Shown: positions 1-7,514 of the stretch, in pieces | How positions within the stretch are numbered: the first letter of the stretch is position 1 | How the letters are laid out: each line of letters starts with the position of its first letter | NCBI GenBank assembly: GCA_015654715.1 | Contig: JAATGK010000461.1 | Span: 1 to 15,868 of the forward strand | Reading direction: 5' to 3' | Length of the DNA: 15,868 bases | Source: Alphaproteobacteria bacterium | Lineage (GTDB): Bacteria > Pseudomonadota > Alphaproteobacteria > Micropepsales > Micropepsaceae | The notes under the pieces: model-generated | The model's input: only the letters and a program-made list of their open reading frames with translations | Databases searched by the model: none | What the model was told of the DNA's origin: nothing | Program-made: the position numbers and the translations under genes

Positions 1-114
1 AATATGGGTCTGGACTAGGAAGCTCTGCACGCTGAACGCGAACAGCACGACAAGATTCAGCAGTAGCCGTGAGGCCCTGTTCACCTTGACTCGCTGTCCG
101 CTGCTCTGCCGCAT
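1..114 (-). CDS. Small membrane or secreted protein, N-terminal fragment
   Basis: An open frame of 38 codons starts at the ATG on the minus strand (112-114) and runs off the left edge without a stop. The visible part has a basic head (R2, R8, K10, R13, R16) followed by a hydrophobic stretch at about residues 17-34, so it begins with a signal peptide or membrane anchor. It then reads Val-Gln-Thr-His-Ile at the edge. A signal segment leading into a Q-T-H-[IF]-H-like motif recalls short alphaproteobacterial envelope proteins, possibly DUF2946-like, but too little is visible to assign a family. No strong ribosome binding site is seen. A GTG at codon 11 is an alternative start that would give a more typical signal peptide. 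The gene diverges from the Fur-family regulator. Confidence 0.45.
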   Translation of the reverse strand, partial: MRQSSGQRVKVNRASRLLLNLVVLFAFSVQSFLVQTHI

Positions 115-458
115 TGCAGCAAAGTTAGCAGCAAAGCTGCGACGGTCGCAACTTACCATTCCGGTAAGGTTAGAAACTTGTGCCGACCGGTCGCAAATAG
201 TGTGTAAGACACACAAAAGCATGGCCACCGCCGCATCCGCCGGCCCCACGCATTGAATTAACGCTGACGTCCGACGCACTCTTTTCTAGATATAAGGGAA
301 AGCCCTAACTTGGGCTTGGTCGGCACTCCGGTCACCGTACAGATCGATTGTAAGTTGCAATGCAACGACAGCCACACGCAAGATCGGTCGCAATTTGGAG
401 CGCGCCTTGCCAGGGTCTGGGGAACAGAATTTTCTTGACGACAGAGGCATCCGTGCCG
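115..458. other. Palindrome-rich intergenic region between divergent genes
   Basis: This 344-base stretch has no convincing gene. It lies between the leftward membrane protein and the rightward Irr-like regulator and should hold the promoters of both. It contains several short inverted repeats: TGCGAC-G-GTCGCA (138-150), CTTACC-5-GGTAAG (152-168), CGACCGGTCG (184-193), GTGTGT-3-ACACAC (200-214), AAGCCC-6-GGGCTT (300-317) and GTTGC-3-GCAAC (354-366). The octamer GGTCGCAA occurs at 144, 189 and 386. No promoter could be assigned with confidence. The frame stays open in phase with the regulator from 360, but that leader does not look like protein of this family. Confidence 0.6.
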
Positions 459-878
459 ATGACCGAATTTGACGAAGAGACGCTTGAGCGTCTGCGCAAG
501 GCAGGTCTCAGGCCGACGCGTCAGCGCCGCGAACTGGCGCATCTTCTGTTTTCGGAATGCACCGAGGCGATGACGGCGGAGGGCCTGCACGGCTTTGCGT
601 TGCGTCACGGGGTGAAAGTTTCGCTGGCGACGGTTTACGGCACGCTGCACAGTTTTTGTGATGCCGGGATGGTGCGCGAGGTCTCGATCGACTCCCGGCG
701 CTATTTCGACACCAACTCCGATAATCAACAGTACTTCTATTACGAAGACGACAAACGCCTGGTGGGCGTCACCGCGGCCGAGACCGGTTTCCGCAACGTC
801 CCCATACCGCCGGAAGGCCTCAAGGTGTCGCGGATTGACGTGGTCGTGCGCCTCAAGCGCGACAATCATAAAATCTAG
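459..878 (+). CDS. Fur-family regulator, Irr-like, lacking the His triad
   Basis: A 139-residue DNA-binding regulator of the ferric uptake regulator superfamily. The winged-helix part at about residues 10-85 carries the family signature: Gly-Leu-Arg-Pro-Thr-Arg-Gln-Arg near 16-23, then Val-Ser-Leu-Ala-Thr-Val-Tyr at 54-60 with Thr-Leu-His following, and Tyr-Phe-Asp-Thr-Asn at 82-86. The C-terminal Pro-Pro-Glu-Gly ... Ile-Asp-Val-Val-Val-Arg-Leu segment (118-132) is typical of Irr, the heme- and iron-responsive regulator of alphaproteobacteria. Irr proteins usually have His-His-His after the Asp-Thr-Asn motif; here the corresponding residues are Asn-Gln-Gln (89-91). There are no CxxC zinc motifs and no N-terminal heme regulatory motif. 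The ATG at 459 is chosen because the family fold begins shortly after it; TTG at 435 and GTG at 453 are in frame. The ribosome binding site is weak (AGAGG at 442-446). The GNAT gene follows 74 bases downstream and could be co-transcribed. Confidence 0.82.
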   Translation: MTEFDEETLERLRKAGLRPTRQRRELAHLLFSECTEAMTAEGLHGFALRHGVKVSLATVYGTLHSFCDAGMVREVSIDSRRYFDTNSDNQQYFYYEDDKRLVGVTAAETGFRNVPIPPEGLKVSRIDVVVRLKRDNHKI

Positions 879-952
879 AACCTCTGTTATCTTGCTGCTC
901 GCAATGGGATTCGGTAACGGTCGTAACCGGGCACCGGTGCATGAGGGCAGCT

Positions 953-1384
953 ATGGCGCAGATCCGTAAGTGTGCGAATGCAGATTTCCAGCAGGTGGCG
1001 ACTCTGCTGGTCCAGCTTTGGCCGCAGAAGGTGCAGAACCTCGCCAAGCTGCGCGCCGTTTATGACCGGGCGATGGGCTCCACCGCGCAGCGCTATGTTT
1101 GTGCGGTCGAAAACGGCGAGATCGTCGGCTTCGCGTCGCTGAGTTTCAAGAACAGCCTGTGGCAGGAAGCTTCGCTCGCCAGTATCGACGAGCTGGTGGT
1201 GGCGGAAGCCGCGCGCGGGCAGGGGATCGGCAGCGCCCTGCTGGACCATGTCATCGACATCGCACGCAAGACCGGCTGCACCCGCATCGAACTCGACAGC
1301 GCCTTCCACCGCATCGAAGCCCACGAATTTTACGACCGCCGCGGCTTCGAAAAACGGGCGTATCTGTTCACGATGGAACTGTAG
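953..1384 (+). CDS. GNAT-family N-acetyltransferase
   Basis: A 143-residue single-domain acetyltransferase that transfers the acetyl group of acetyl-CoA to an amine; the substrate cannot be told from sequence. The acetyl-CoA pyrophosphate-binding motif A reads Arg-Gly-Gln-Gly-Ile-Gly at 88-93, preceded by the beta strand Ser-Ile-Asp-Glu-Leu-Val-Val (77-83). Motif B follows as Ala-His-Glu-Phe-Tyr-Asp-Arg-Arg-Gly-Phe at 123-132, the usual end of small GNAT enzymes. An upstream in-frame ATG at 941 exists, but GAGGG at 943-947 sits five bases before the ATG at 953, so 953 is preferred. The protein has no signal peptide and is probably cytoplasmic. Its last 17 bases overlap the 3' end of the opposing efflux gene. 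Confidence 0.88.
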   Translation: MAQIRKCANADFQQVATLLVQLWPQKVQNLAKLRAVYDRAMGSTAQRYVCAVENGEIVGFASLSFKNSLWQEASLASIDELVVAEAARGQGIGSALLDHVIDIARKTGCTRIELDSAFHRIEAHEFYDRRGFEKRAYLFTMEL

Positions 1385-2951
1385 GGCTCTTCGCGGTCAC
1401 TTCGACACGGACGGCATGGCCGCTGGTGGAATAGGCCGGGCGCTCCAACAGCCAGATGACCGGGAAAACGATCAGCGAGACATAGAACATGAAGCGGAAG
1501 TCGCTGGCGTAGGCATCGATGGCGGCGCGGATATTCAAGGCCACTTCATAAGCGGCGCGGGTCGGCGGCAGCGCCAGGTCTTCGTAAAGCGACGGCGCGT
1601 TGATGCCGAGGGCGCGGTTGAAGGGCGTGGCGAAGCGGGTCAGCTCGGCATGAACCGCCTGCATGGTGTCGCTCAAAAACGTCGTGGTGATCGAGATGCC
1701 GATGGCGCTGCCGACGTTGCGGATGAGGTTCATCAGCGAGGTCCCGTCGGGCCTGAGATTGCCGGTCATGGTGGCGAAAGCGACCAGTTGCAGCGGCGTG
1801 AAGATCAGCCCCATGCCGAAGCCCTGCACGATGGTGGTGAAGTAGAGTTCGATGCTCTCGACCGACGGCTTCCACAGCGACATTTGCCACAGCGACCACA
1901 GCATGAAACAGGCGCCGATGGTCATCAGGGTGCGTGGATCGACATGGTTCGACATGCGGCCGACCAGCAGCATCGCCGCGATGGTGCCGAAGCCGCGCGG
2001 TCCCAGCAAAAGGCCGGTTTCCAAAACCGTGTAGCCGGAGAGGTTCTGCAGGAAGGGCGGGATCAGGGCAGTGGAGGCCAAGAGGACGGCGCCGACGACG
2101 AATTGCAGCACCATCGCCAGCATGAAATTGCGGTCGCGGAAAATGGCCGTCTGCAGGAACGGCTTGGCGAAGGTGAACATGTGCACGATGAACAGATAGA
2201 AGCCGAAGCCGGCCAGGACGCATTCGATGACGATTTCGGTCGAGGAGAACCAATCCTGCGTGGTGCCGCGGTCCAACATCAGTTGCAGGGCGCCGACGCC
2301 GAGTGCCATGAAGCCAAATCCGGACCAGTCGAACTTCAGCGACGCGTCCGACTTGTTGTCTTTGAAGAAGGCGATCATGCCGATCGTTGCCGCAATGCCG
2401 AACGGCACGTTGACGTAGAATATCCAGCGCCAGCTATAGGTGTCGGTGAGCCAGCCGCCCAGCGTCGGTCCCAGGATCGGCCCCAGCATCACGCCGATGC
2501 CGAAATAGGCCATCGCCTGGCCGCGTTCCTCCGGCGGATAAAGGTCGAACATGATGGCTTGCGACAGCGGCGCCATTGCTGCGCCGAGAACGCCTTGCAA
2601 CAGGCGAAAGATCACCATCTCGGTCAGGCTGTCGGCCGCCCCGCACATCATTGAGGTAATGGTGAAGCCGACCAGCGAGGCGATGAAGATGTTCTTCTTG
2701 CCGAACCGCGCCGCCAGCCAGCCGACCGGCGCCGTCATGATCGCTGCGGCGGCGATATAAGAGGTGAGGACCCAGGTGACCTGTTCGCGCGAGGCCGATA
2801 GTCCGCCTTGCATATAAGGCAGCGCCACGTTGGCGATGGTGGTGTTGAGCGCCTGCATCAAGACGCCGGTCATGGCGCAAAGCACGACGATCCTGAGCTC
2901 GAACGGGCTTTTATAGTGGTGGCGTTTTGGCGTTTCGACGGTGTGTGGCAT
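1368..2951 (-). CDS. DHA2-family MFS multidrug efflux permease (EmrB/QacA type)
   Basis: A 527-residue major facilitator superfamily transporter of the 14-helix DHA2 type, an inner-membrane drug/proton antiporter. Hydrophobic helices run along almost the whole length. The family motifs are visible: Leu-Asn-Thr-Thr-Ile-Ala-Asn-Val-Ala-Leu-Pro in helix 1 (35-45), motif A Gly-Trp-Leu-Ala-Ala-Arg-Phe-Gly between helices 2 and 3 (77-84), and antiporter motif C Gly-Pro-Ile-Leu-Gly-Pro-Thr-Leu-Gly-Gly-Trp (157-167). The helix 1 motif usually begins Leu-Asp, as in E. coli EmrB; here it is Leu-Asn. The ATG at 2951 is chosen over an upstream in-frame TTG at 3026 because the 25 extra residues are proline/arginine-rich and unlike the family. 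No clear ribosome binding site is seen. No membrane-fusion partner (EmrA/HlyD type) or local repressor lies beside it in the window. The drug specificity is unknown. Confidence 0.9.
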   Translation of the reverse strand: MPHTVETPKRHHYKSPFELRIVVLCAMTGVLMQALNTTIANVALPYMQGGLSASREQVTWVLTSYIAAAAIMTAPVGWLAARFGKKNIFIASLVGFTITSMMCGAADSLTEMVIFRLLQGVLGAAMAPLSQAIMFDLYPPEERGQAMAYFGIGVMLGPILGPTLGGWLTDTYSWRWIFYVNVPFGIAATIGMIAFFKDNKSDASLKFDWSGFGFMALGVGALQLMLDRGTTQDWFSSTEIVIECVLAGFGFYLFIVHMFTFAKPFLQTAIFRDRNFMLAMVLQFVVGAVLLASTALIPPFLQNLSGYTVLETGLLLGPRGFGTIAAMLLVGRMSNHVDPRTLMTIGACFMLWSLWQMSLWKPSVESIELYFTTIVQGFGMGLIFTPLQLVAFATMTGNLRPDGTSLMNLIRNVGSAIGISITTTFLSDTMQAVHAELTRFATPFNRALGINAPSLYEDLALPPTRAAYEVALNIRAAIDAYASDFRFMFYVSLIVFPVIWLLERPAYSTSGHAVRVEVTAKSPTVPS

Positions 2952-3161
2952 GCGCAAACGAACGGCCGGAAAGGCGGGCGTCAGGCGCGGGACGGGCGGG
3001 TGGCGGGCGCAGATTTTGAGCGGCAAAGATACGCCTGCGGAGCGCCATGCTTATGCGACACAGCGTCCCCGACCCGCGGGCGCCGCGTGCTGTGGGGGAT
3101 ACCGGAGGCCCTGGCGGTCTGCTATCGTTGCGGACGAACAGCGGCGGATATGGAGGGGATG

Positions 3162-3884
3162 ATGGCTTCTTGCGGTCGATGGGTTGTCGCGGCAGGGCTT
3201 GCGGCCGTCGTCGCGGTTCCGGCCTGGTCGGGCGCGCCAAAACCGGTTGGCGGAATCTGCGAATGCGGCGCCTATGTCGAAGGCCCCAGCTTGTGCGCGC
3301 CGCTCGCAAAGGCCAAACGGGAAGCCTGCATCAGCGCCAATCTGAACTGGCTCGGCAAATGCACGGCGTGGCGGGACACGATCTGCCACGCGCCCGCGGC
3401 AGCGGCGGAGCCGGTCAAAGCCGCTGCTGCGCCGGTTGTCTCGCATCCCGCGGTCGCGGCAGCGCCACCGGCAGCATCCCCGCCCGTGGCGGTGGTTCCG
3501 CCGTCCGCGCCGGTCGCGCAAACGCCTGCAGCGGCGGCTCAGGCGCCCGTAGCAGCGCCGGTGCAGGCTGCGCCGATCGTTGCGTCGCCGGTGTTGGCAA
3601 AATTCGGCGGCAACTGGGCGGGTGAAGCGCAATGCCGTGGCGAAAAATGGCGGCTGAAACTGTACGTCGCTCAGTTGGCTAACGGTTCGTTGCTGACCAA
3701 TGCCACGTCCGGCCAACTCCTCGGTTCCTTTGGCAAGATCGAGCTAAAGGACAACGACGTCGTCTTGCACTACGACTCCGGACTCAGCGAGACAATCTAT
3801 GCCGGCCACGTCGTCGGAGCGAACCGCATTGAAGGCACCGTTCATGTCGCCGGCAGCGACTGCAAGTGGTTCCTGGCGCGTTAA
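3162..3884 (+). CDS. Secreted two-domain cysteine-rich protein of unknown function
   Basis: A 240-residue protein I do not recognise. It starts with a Sec signal peptide (about 1-25; hydrophobic 8-22, likely cut near Trp-Ser-Gly-Ala), so it is probably periplasmic or exported. The mature N-terminal domain (about 26-76) has six cysteines (33, 35, 45, 56, 67, 75), starting with Cys-Glu-Cys. A linker of about 70 residues (77-147) is almost all Ala, Pro and Val. The C-terminal domain (148-240) opens with Gly-Gly-Asn-Trp-Ala-Gly, looks beta-rich with alternating hydrophobic strands, and has two cysteines (158 and 234) placed to link its ends. The ATG at 3162 is chosen because GGAGG (3152-3156) lies five bases before it; ATGs at 3150 and 3159 are placed too early for that site. 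The gene diverges from the efflux permease across a 210-base spacer, and its stop is 6 bases from the AMP nucleosidase stop. Confidence 0.75.
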   Translation: MASCGRWVVAAGLAAVVAVPAWSGAPKPVGGICECGAYVEGPSLCAPLAKAKREACISANLNWLGKCTAWRDTICHAPAAAAEPVKAAAAPVVSHPAVAAAPPAASPPVAVVPPSAPVAQTPAAAAQAPVAAPVQAAPIVASPVLAKFGGNWAGEAQCRGEKWRLKLYVAQLANGSLLTNATSGQLLGSFGKIELKDNDVVLHYDSGLSETIYAGHVVGANRIEGTVHVAGSDCKWFLAR

Positions 3885-3890
3885 GGCCGC

Positions 3891-5342
3891 CTAGCGGAAC
3901 GCCGGTTCGGTGAAGCTGCGTAGTTTGCGCGAATGCAGCGTGCCGTTTTGGGCTTGCTTGCGCAGCAGTTCCAGCGCTCGGATGCCGATTTGCAGGTGTT
4001 GCGATACGCGCTCTTCGTAGAACGCATCGGCCATGCCGGGCAGCTTGATCTCGCCGTGCAGCGGCCGGTCGGAGACGCACAGCAGCGTCCCGTAGGGCAC
4101 GCGGAAGCGATAGCCGTTGGCGGCGATGGTGGCGCTCTCCATGTCGATGGCAATGGCGCGCGATTGGTTGAAGCGGCGGGCCTGTTCGGCGAAGCGCAGT
4201 TCCCAATTGCGGTCGTCGGTGGTCACCACGGTGCCGGTGCGCAGGCGCTCTTTCAGTTCCTGGCCCGTGCCGCCGGTGATTTCGCTCACCGCTTGGGTCA
4301 GGGCGAGCTGGACTTCGGCGATCGGCGGCACCGGGATTTCGCGCGGCAGCATGTCGTCGAGCACATGGTCGTCGCGCAAATAGGCATGCGCCAGGACGTA
4401 ATCGCCAAGCCGCTGATTGGCGCGCAGGCCGCCGCAATGGCCGACCATCAGCCAGACATGCGGGCGTAGCACCGCCAGGTGATCGGTGATGGTTTTGGCG
4501 TTGGAAGGTCCGACGCCGATGTTGACCAGCGTGATGCCCATGCTGTTCGGCTGCACCAGATGATAGGTCGGCATCTGCGGCTGCTTGGCGAGTTGCGAAC
4601 ACGAGGGCTCTTTGCCGGGTTCGGTGATGCGATTGCCGGGTTCGACGAACGCCCGCGCCCGTCCCGCAGCCGCTTCTTCCTGGCAATAGACGGCGAACTC
4701 GTCGATGTAGCGCTGATAGTTGGTGAACAAGACGAAATTCTGGAAATAGCGCGGATCGGTGCCGCTATAGTGGCGCAGGCGGTGCAGCGAGAAATCCACC
4801 CGGCTCGCCGAGAACAGCGACAGCGGGGCAGGGCCCGGTCCCGGCCATTCGCCGCCGTCGGCGATGCGGTCGTGAGCTTCGTCGAGCCGTGGCAGGGCGA
4901 AATACTCGATCAGCTTGCGCCGCCGTTTGGCGTCGATCGACGAGGCGCGTTCCACCGCAAAGGTCAGCGGGATTGGCGTCTTCGAGCGCCCGACATAGAT
5001 CGCCGTATTATAAAACTGAGTCAGCAGCGTGAGCTGTTCGATCAGGTAATTATGGAACAGCTTGGGCTGGCTGATGGTGGTGCCGTAGCGCCCCGGGCTC
5101 GTCACCTTGCCGAACGCCAGCCGGTTGGAGCCGAGGCTGGAGTCATAGGTCACGTCGGCGCAAAGATAAGGATAGACCGGATCGGGCCCGTGCTTGGCTT
5201 CGCCGCGGGAAAAAGCGGCAAAGGCGCGTTCGATGTCGCTGGTGGCCTCGTCGTAAAGCTCGACCAGGCGGCGGTAAGCAGCGTCGGGGCTGTCGCAGAG
5301 TTGCAGATCGGTGGCGACGTCGTCGGAAAGGATGGGTGTCAC
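3891..5342 (-). CDS. amn: AMP nucleosidase
   Basis: A 483-residue cytoplasmic enzyme that hydrolyses AMP to adenine and ribose 5-phosphate. The length matches E. coli Amn (484). The N-terminal AMP-nucleosidase-specific domain covers roughly residues 1-200. The C-terminal nucleoside phosphorylase-like domain follows, with [12 protein letters not shown] (273-284), Gly-His-Cys-Gly-Gly-Leu-Arg (301-307), the substrate-binding Ile-Asp-Met-Glu-Ser-Ala-Thr (399-405, with Glu402) and Cys-Val-Ser-Asp (422-425). The C-terminal [11 protein letters not shown] is characteristic of the family. The start is GTG at 5340-5342, overlapping the deoB stop in a GTGA arrangement, so translation is probably coupled to deoB. 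With deoB and the nearby phosphorylase it forms a purine salvage block. Confidence 0.95.
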   Translation of the reverse strand: MTPILSDDVATDLQLCDSPDAAYRRLVELYDEATSDIERAFAAFSRGEAKHGPDPVYPYLCADVTYDSSLGSNRLAFGKVTSPGRYGTTISQPKLFHNYLIEQLTLLTQFYNTAIYVGRSKTPIPLTFAVERASSIDAKRRRKLIEYFALPRLDEAHDRIADGGEWPGPGPAPLSLFSASRVDFSLHRLRHYSGTDPRYFQNFVLFTNYQRYIDEFAVYCQEEAAAGRARAFVEPGNRITEPGKEPSCSQLAKQPQMPTYHLVQPNSMGITLVNIGVGPSNAKTITDHLAVLRPHVWLMVGHCGGLRANQRLGDYVLAHAYLRDDHVLDDMLPREIPVPPIAEVQLALTQAVSEITGGTGQELKERLRTGTVVTTDDRNWELRFAEQARRFNQSRAIAIDMESATIAANGYRFRVPYGTLLCVSDRPLHGEIKLPGMADAFYEERVSQHLQIGIRALELLRKQAQNGTLHSRKLRSFTEPAFR

Positions 5343-6529
5343 AGGAAGCTGGTCCCTACGGGCATGGGCGGCAAGCCCAGATGCGTGGTGATGGATTGAC
5401 CGATATCGGCGAAGGTCGAACGGATGCCGATCGGGCCGGTCTTGATCTGCGGCCCGAAGGCGAGGATCGGAATGTGCTCGCGGGTATGGTCGGTGCCGGT
5501 CCAGGTCGTATCGCAGCCGTGGTCGGCCGAGAAGACGACGAGATCGCCGGGGCGCAACGCGGCCTTGAGCTCGGGCACGCGCTGGTCGAACGCTTCCAGC
5601 GCCCCGGCATAGCCGATGAGATTGCGGCGATGGCCGAACAACATATCGAAATCGACGAAATTGGCGAACACGATCGCGCCTTCCGGGGCGCTGCGCGCAT
5701 GCGCAATGGTGGTGTCGAAGATTTCGGCGTTGCCAATGGCCCGCACTTCGGCCGTTACGCCGGAATGGGCGAAGATGTCGGGAATTTTGCCGATGCCGAT
5801 GACCTCGCGCCCCGCCGCTTTGGCGACGTCCAGCACGGTCGGCCGCGTCGGCGGTGTTGCATAATCGTGGCGATTGCCGGTGCGCTGGAATTCGCCGACG
5901 CGCTCGCCGACGAAGGGCCGCGCGATGACGCGCCCGATGTGATAGGGATCGACCAGTTTGCGCACGATGTGGCAGAGGTCATAAAGCCGGTCGAGGCCGA
6001 AGTGGGTTTCGTGGGCGGCGATCTGATAAACGGAGTCCGCACTCGTGTAGCAAATCGGCTTGCCGCTTCTAATGTGCTCTTCACCGAACTGTTCAATGAT
6101 CTCGGTGCCCGAGGCGTGGCAATCACCCAGAATGCCGGGCAGCTTGCCGGCGCGGATCACCGCCTCGGTCAGTTCGGCCAGGAAGGTGGGAATGGTGCGC
6201 GGGAAATAGCCCCAGTCTTCTTCGACCGGCAGGCCCATCATTTCCCAATGGCCGCTCGGCGTGTCCTTGCCTTTCGACAGCTCGCGCGCCGCGCCATAGA
6301 GGCCGGCGGCCGGGCCATTAATAACTTCGGGAAAGTTGGCATCGACGGTATGCGCCGCCCGGCCCAATCCCAGCGCCAGCAGGTTGGGGATTCGCAGCGG
6401 CCCTGCGGCCGATTTGGCGCGGCCCTCCCAGATGCGGGCAAAGGTGTTGGCGCCGACGTCGCCGAAGCGGTCCGCGTCCGGCGTTGAGCCGATACCGAAG
6501 GAATCAAGAACTGCAATAATCGCGCGCAT
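5339..6529 (-). CDS. deoB: Phosphopentomutase
   Basis: A 396-residue cytoplasmic Mn-dependent mutase of the alkaline phosphatase superfamily. It interconverts ribose 1-phosphate (or deoxyribose 1-phosphate) and the 5-phosphate, linking nucleoside phosphorolysis to central carbon metabolism. Visible motifs are Asp9 in Leu-Asp-Ser-Phe-Gly-Ile-Gly, the phosphorylated threonine Thr90 in [13 protein letters not shown] (292-295), and the metal-binding Asp-His-Gly-Cys-Asp (336-340) and Thr-Asp-His-Thr-Arg-Glu-His (346-352). The length is normal for the family. The ATG at 6529 puts the first metal ligand at the expected place; only a short AGG lies just upstream of it. It is the first gene of a leftward unit with amn, with a 4-base overlap, and it diverges from the phosphorylase. 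Confidence 0.96.
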   Translation of the reverse strand: MRAIIAVLDSFGIGSTPDADRFGDVGANTFARIWEGRAKSAAGPLRIPNLLALGLGRAAHTVDANFPEVINGPAAGLYGAARELSKGKDTPSGHWEMMGLPVEEDWGYFPRTIPTFLAELTEAVIRAGKLPGILGDCHASGTEIIEQFGEEHIRSGKPICYTSADSVYQIAAHETHFGLDRLYDLCHIVRKLVDPYHIGRVIARPFVGERVGEFQRTGNRHDYATPPTRPTVLDVAKAAGREVIGIGKIPDIFAHSGVTAEVRAIGNAEIFDTTIAHARSAPEGAIVFANFVDFDMLFGHRRNLIGYAGALEAFDQRVPELKAALRPGDLVVFSADHGCDTTWTGTDHTREHIPILAFGPQIKTGPIGIRSTFADIGQSITTHLGLPPMPVGTSFL

Positions 6530-6557
6530 GGACCTATCGCTTGTTGGTTTACGGCAA

Positions 6558-6597
6558 TCCTCATCCTGAGGAGGCCGCGCAGCGGCCGTCTAGGATG
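6558..6597. repeat. REP-like palindromic repeat between deoB and the phosphorylase gene
   Basis: This is a two-armed palindrome. An outer pair CATCCT (6562-6567) and AGGATG (6592-6597) encloses an inner perfect stem GGCCGC (6573-6578), loop GCA, GCGGCC (6582-6587). From memory, elements of this form, with a C-T-C-A-T...G-A-G-G arm and a GC stem, are dispersed in many copies in Bradyrhizobium and related alphaproteobacteria. The 3' arm here looks a few bases short of the full form I recall. It lies in the 160-base spacer of two divergent genes, so it is not a read-through terminator of either. Only one copy of this type was noticed in the window. Confidence 0.6.
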
Positions 6598-6689
6598 CGG
6601 CAGAACGGCGCCAGAACTCTGTGCATTGTCATTGTTCCAACAAACGCCACCCTTGTCCATGCGCGCGTAGCGCTGCTACCTCTATCGGC

Positions 6690-7514
6690 ATGACCCAAGA
6701 CTCCTCCGCTCTGATCGCCAGCGGTGTTGCGGCCGTTCAGGCGCGCATCCCCGACTTTCCCAAAACCGTCATCGTACTCGGCAGCGGGTTAGGGCGTTTC
6801 GCGGCTGCGGTTTCCGGCGCAACAACCATTCCGTTCGGGGAAATTCCCGGCTTTTCGAAGTCGACCGTGGTCGGCCATTCGGGCAATTTGATCGCCGGCG
6901 AGATGGAAGGCCAGCGCATAGCTGTCATGCAGGGGCGCATTCACGCCTATGAGGGGCACGGCGGCGCGGCGATCGCCAACCCGATCCGCATCCTCAAGCG
7001 GCTGGGCATCGAGCGGCTGATCTTGACCAACGCCGCGGGAGGGCTCCGGCTGGAGATGGCGCCGGGCTCGCTGGTGCTGATCGAGGATCACATCAACTTC
7101 TCGCAGTTCAATCCGCTGATCGGTCCCAACGACGACAGCTTCGGACCGCGCTTTCCCGACATGACCGATCCTTATGACCGGATTTTGCGCGCCAAGCTCG
7201 AACAGGCGGCGCAAGAAGCCGGTGTCCCACTGAAGAAGGGCGTCTATGTTTTCGCGATCGGGCCAAACTTCGAGACCGCCGCCGAAATTCGTATGTATGG
7301 CAAACTAGGGGCCGACATCGTCGGCATGTCGACGGTGCCCGAATGCTTGGTGGCGCGCCACTGCGGCATCAAAGTGGCGGGCATTTCGATCGTCACCAAT
7401 CATGCCACCGGCATTTCCAGCGAGCCGCTGACCCACGCCGACACCTTGGCGAATGCCGAGCGGGCCGGGCAGGGCCTCGAGCAACTATTGCGCACCTTCC
7501 TGCGCAAGCTTTGA
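6690..7514 (+). CDS. Purine nucleoside phosphorylase (trimeric, PNP-I type)
   Basis: A 274-residue cytoplasmic enzyme that splits purine (deoxy)nucleosides with phosphate into base and (deoxy)ribose 1-phosphate. Motifs in order: Val-Leu-Gly-Ser-Gly-Leu-Gly (29-35, phosphate binding), His64 in Val-Gly-His-Ser-Gly, Gln-Gly-Arg-Ile-His-Ala-Tyr-Glu-Gly (81-89), Thr-Asn-Ala-Ala-Gly-Gly (113-118), Asn-Phe-Glu-Thr (193-196), Gly-Met-Ser-Thr-Val-Pro-Glu (212-218) and Val-Thr-Asn (235-237). Glu195 and Asn237 correspond to Glu201 and Asn243 of the human enzyme, which select 6-oxopurines (guanosine, inosine). A specificity for guanosine and inosine is therefore expected. The ATG at 6690 is chosen because the protein begins there as in the family; an in-frame upstream extension to 6621 is Cys/His-rich and unlike it. 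The ribosome binding site is weak. Its product is the substrate of the neighbouring phosphopentomutase. Confidence 0.93.
   Translation: MTQDSSALIASGVAAVQARIPDFPKTVIVLGSGLGRFAAAVSGATTIPFGEIPGFSKSTVVGHSGNLIAGEMEGQRIAVMQGRIHAYEGHGGAAIANPIRILKRLGIERLILTNAAGGLRLEMAPGSLVLIEDHINFSQFNPLIGPNDDSFGPRFPDMTDPYDRILRAKLEQAAQEAGVPLKKGVYVFAIGPNFETAAEIRMYGKLGADIVGMSTVPECLVARHCGIKVAGISIVTNHATGISSEPLTHADTLANAERAGQGLEQLLRTFLRKL

Noticed and set aside
1248..2654. Long plus-strand open frame of 468 codons opposite the efflux gene
   Set aside because: It is antisense to a clear 14-helix transporter, rich in Arg, Gln, His and Asp, with no family motif; it is a shadow of GC-rich coding sequence.
4479..6487. Long plus-strand open frames opposite amn and deoB
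   Set aside because: They run antisense to two well-recognised enzymes, have biased composition and no start signals, and resemble no family.
6621..6689. N-terminal extension of the purine nucleoside phosphorylase
   Set aside because: The 23 extra residues are Cys/His/Arg-rich and absent from the family; the ATG at 6690 fits the family start.
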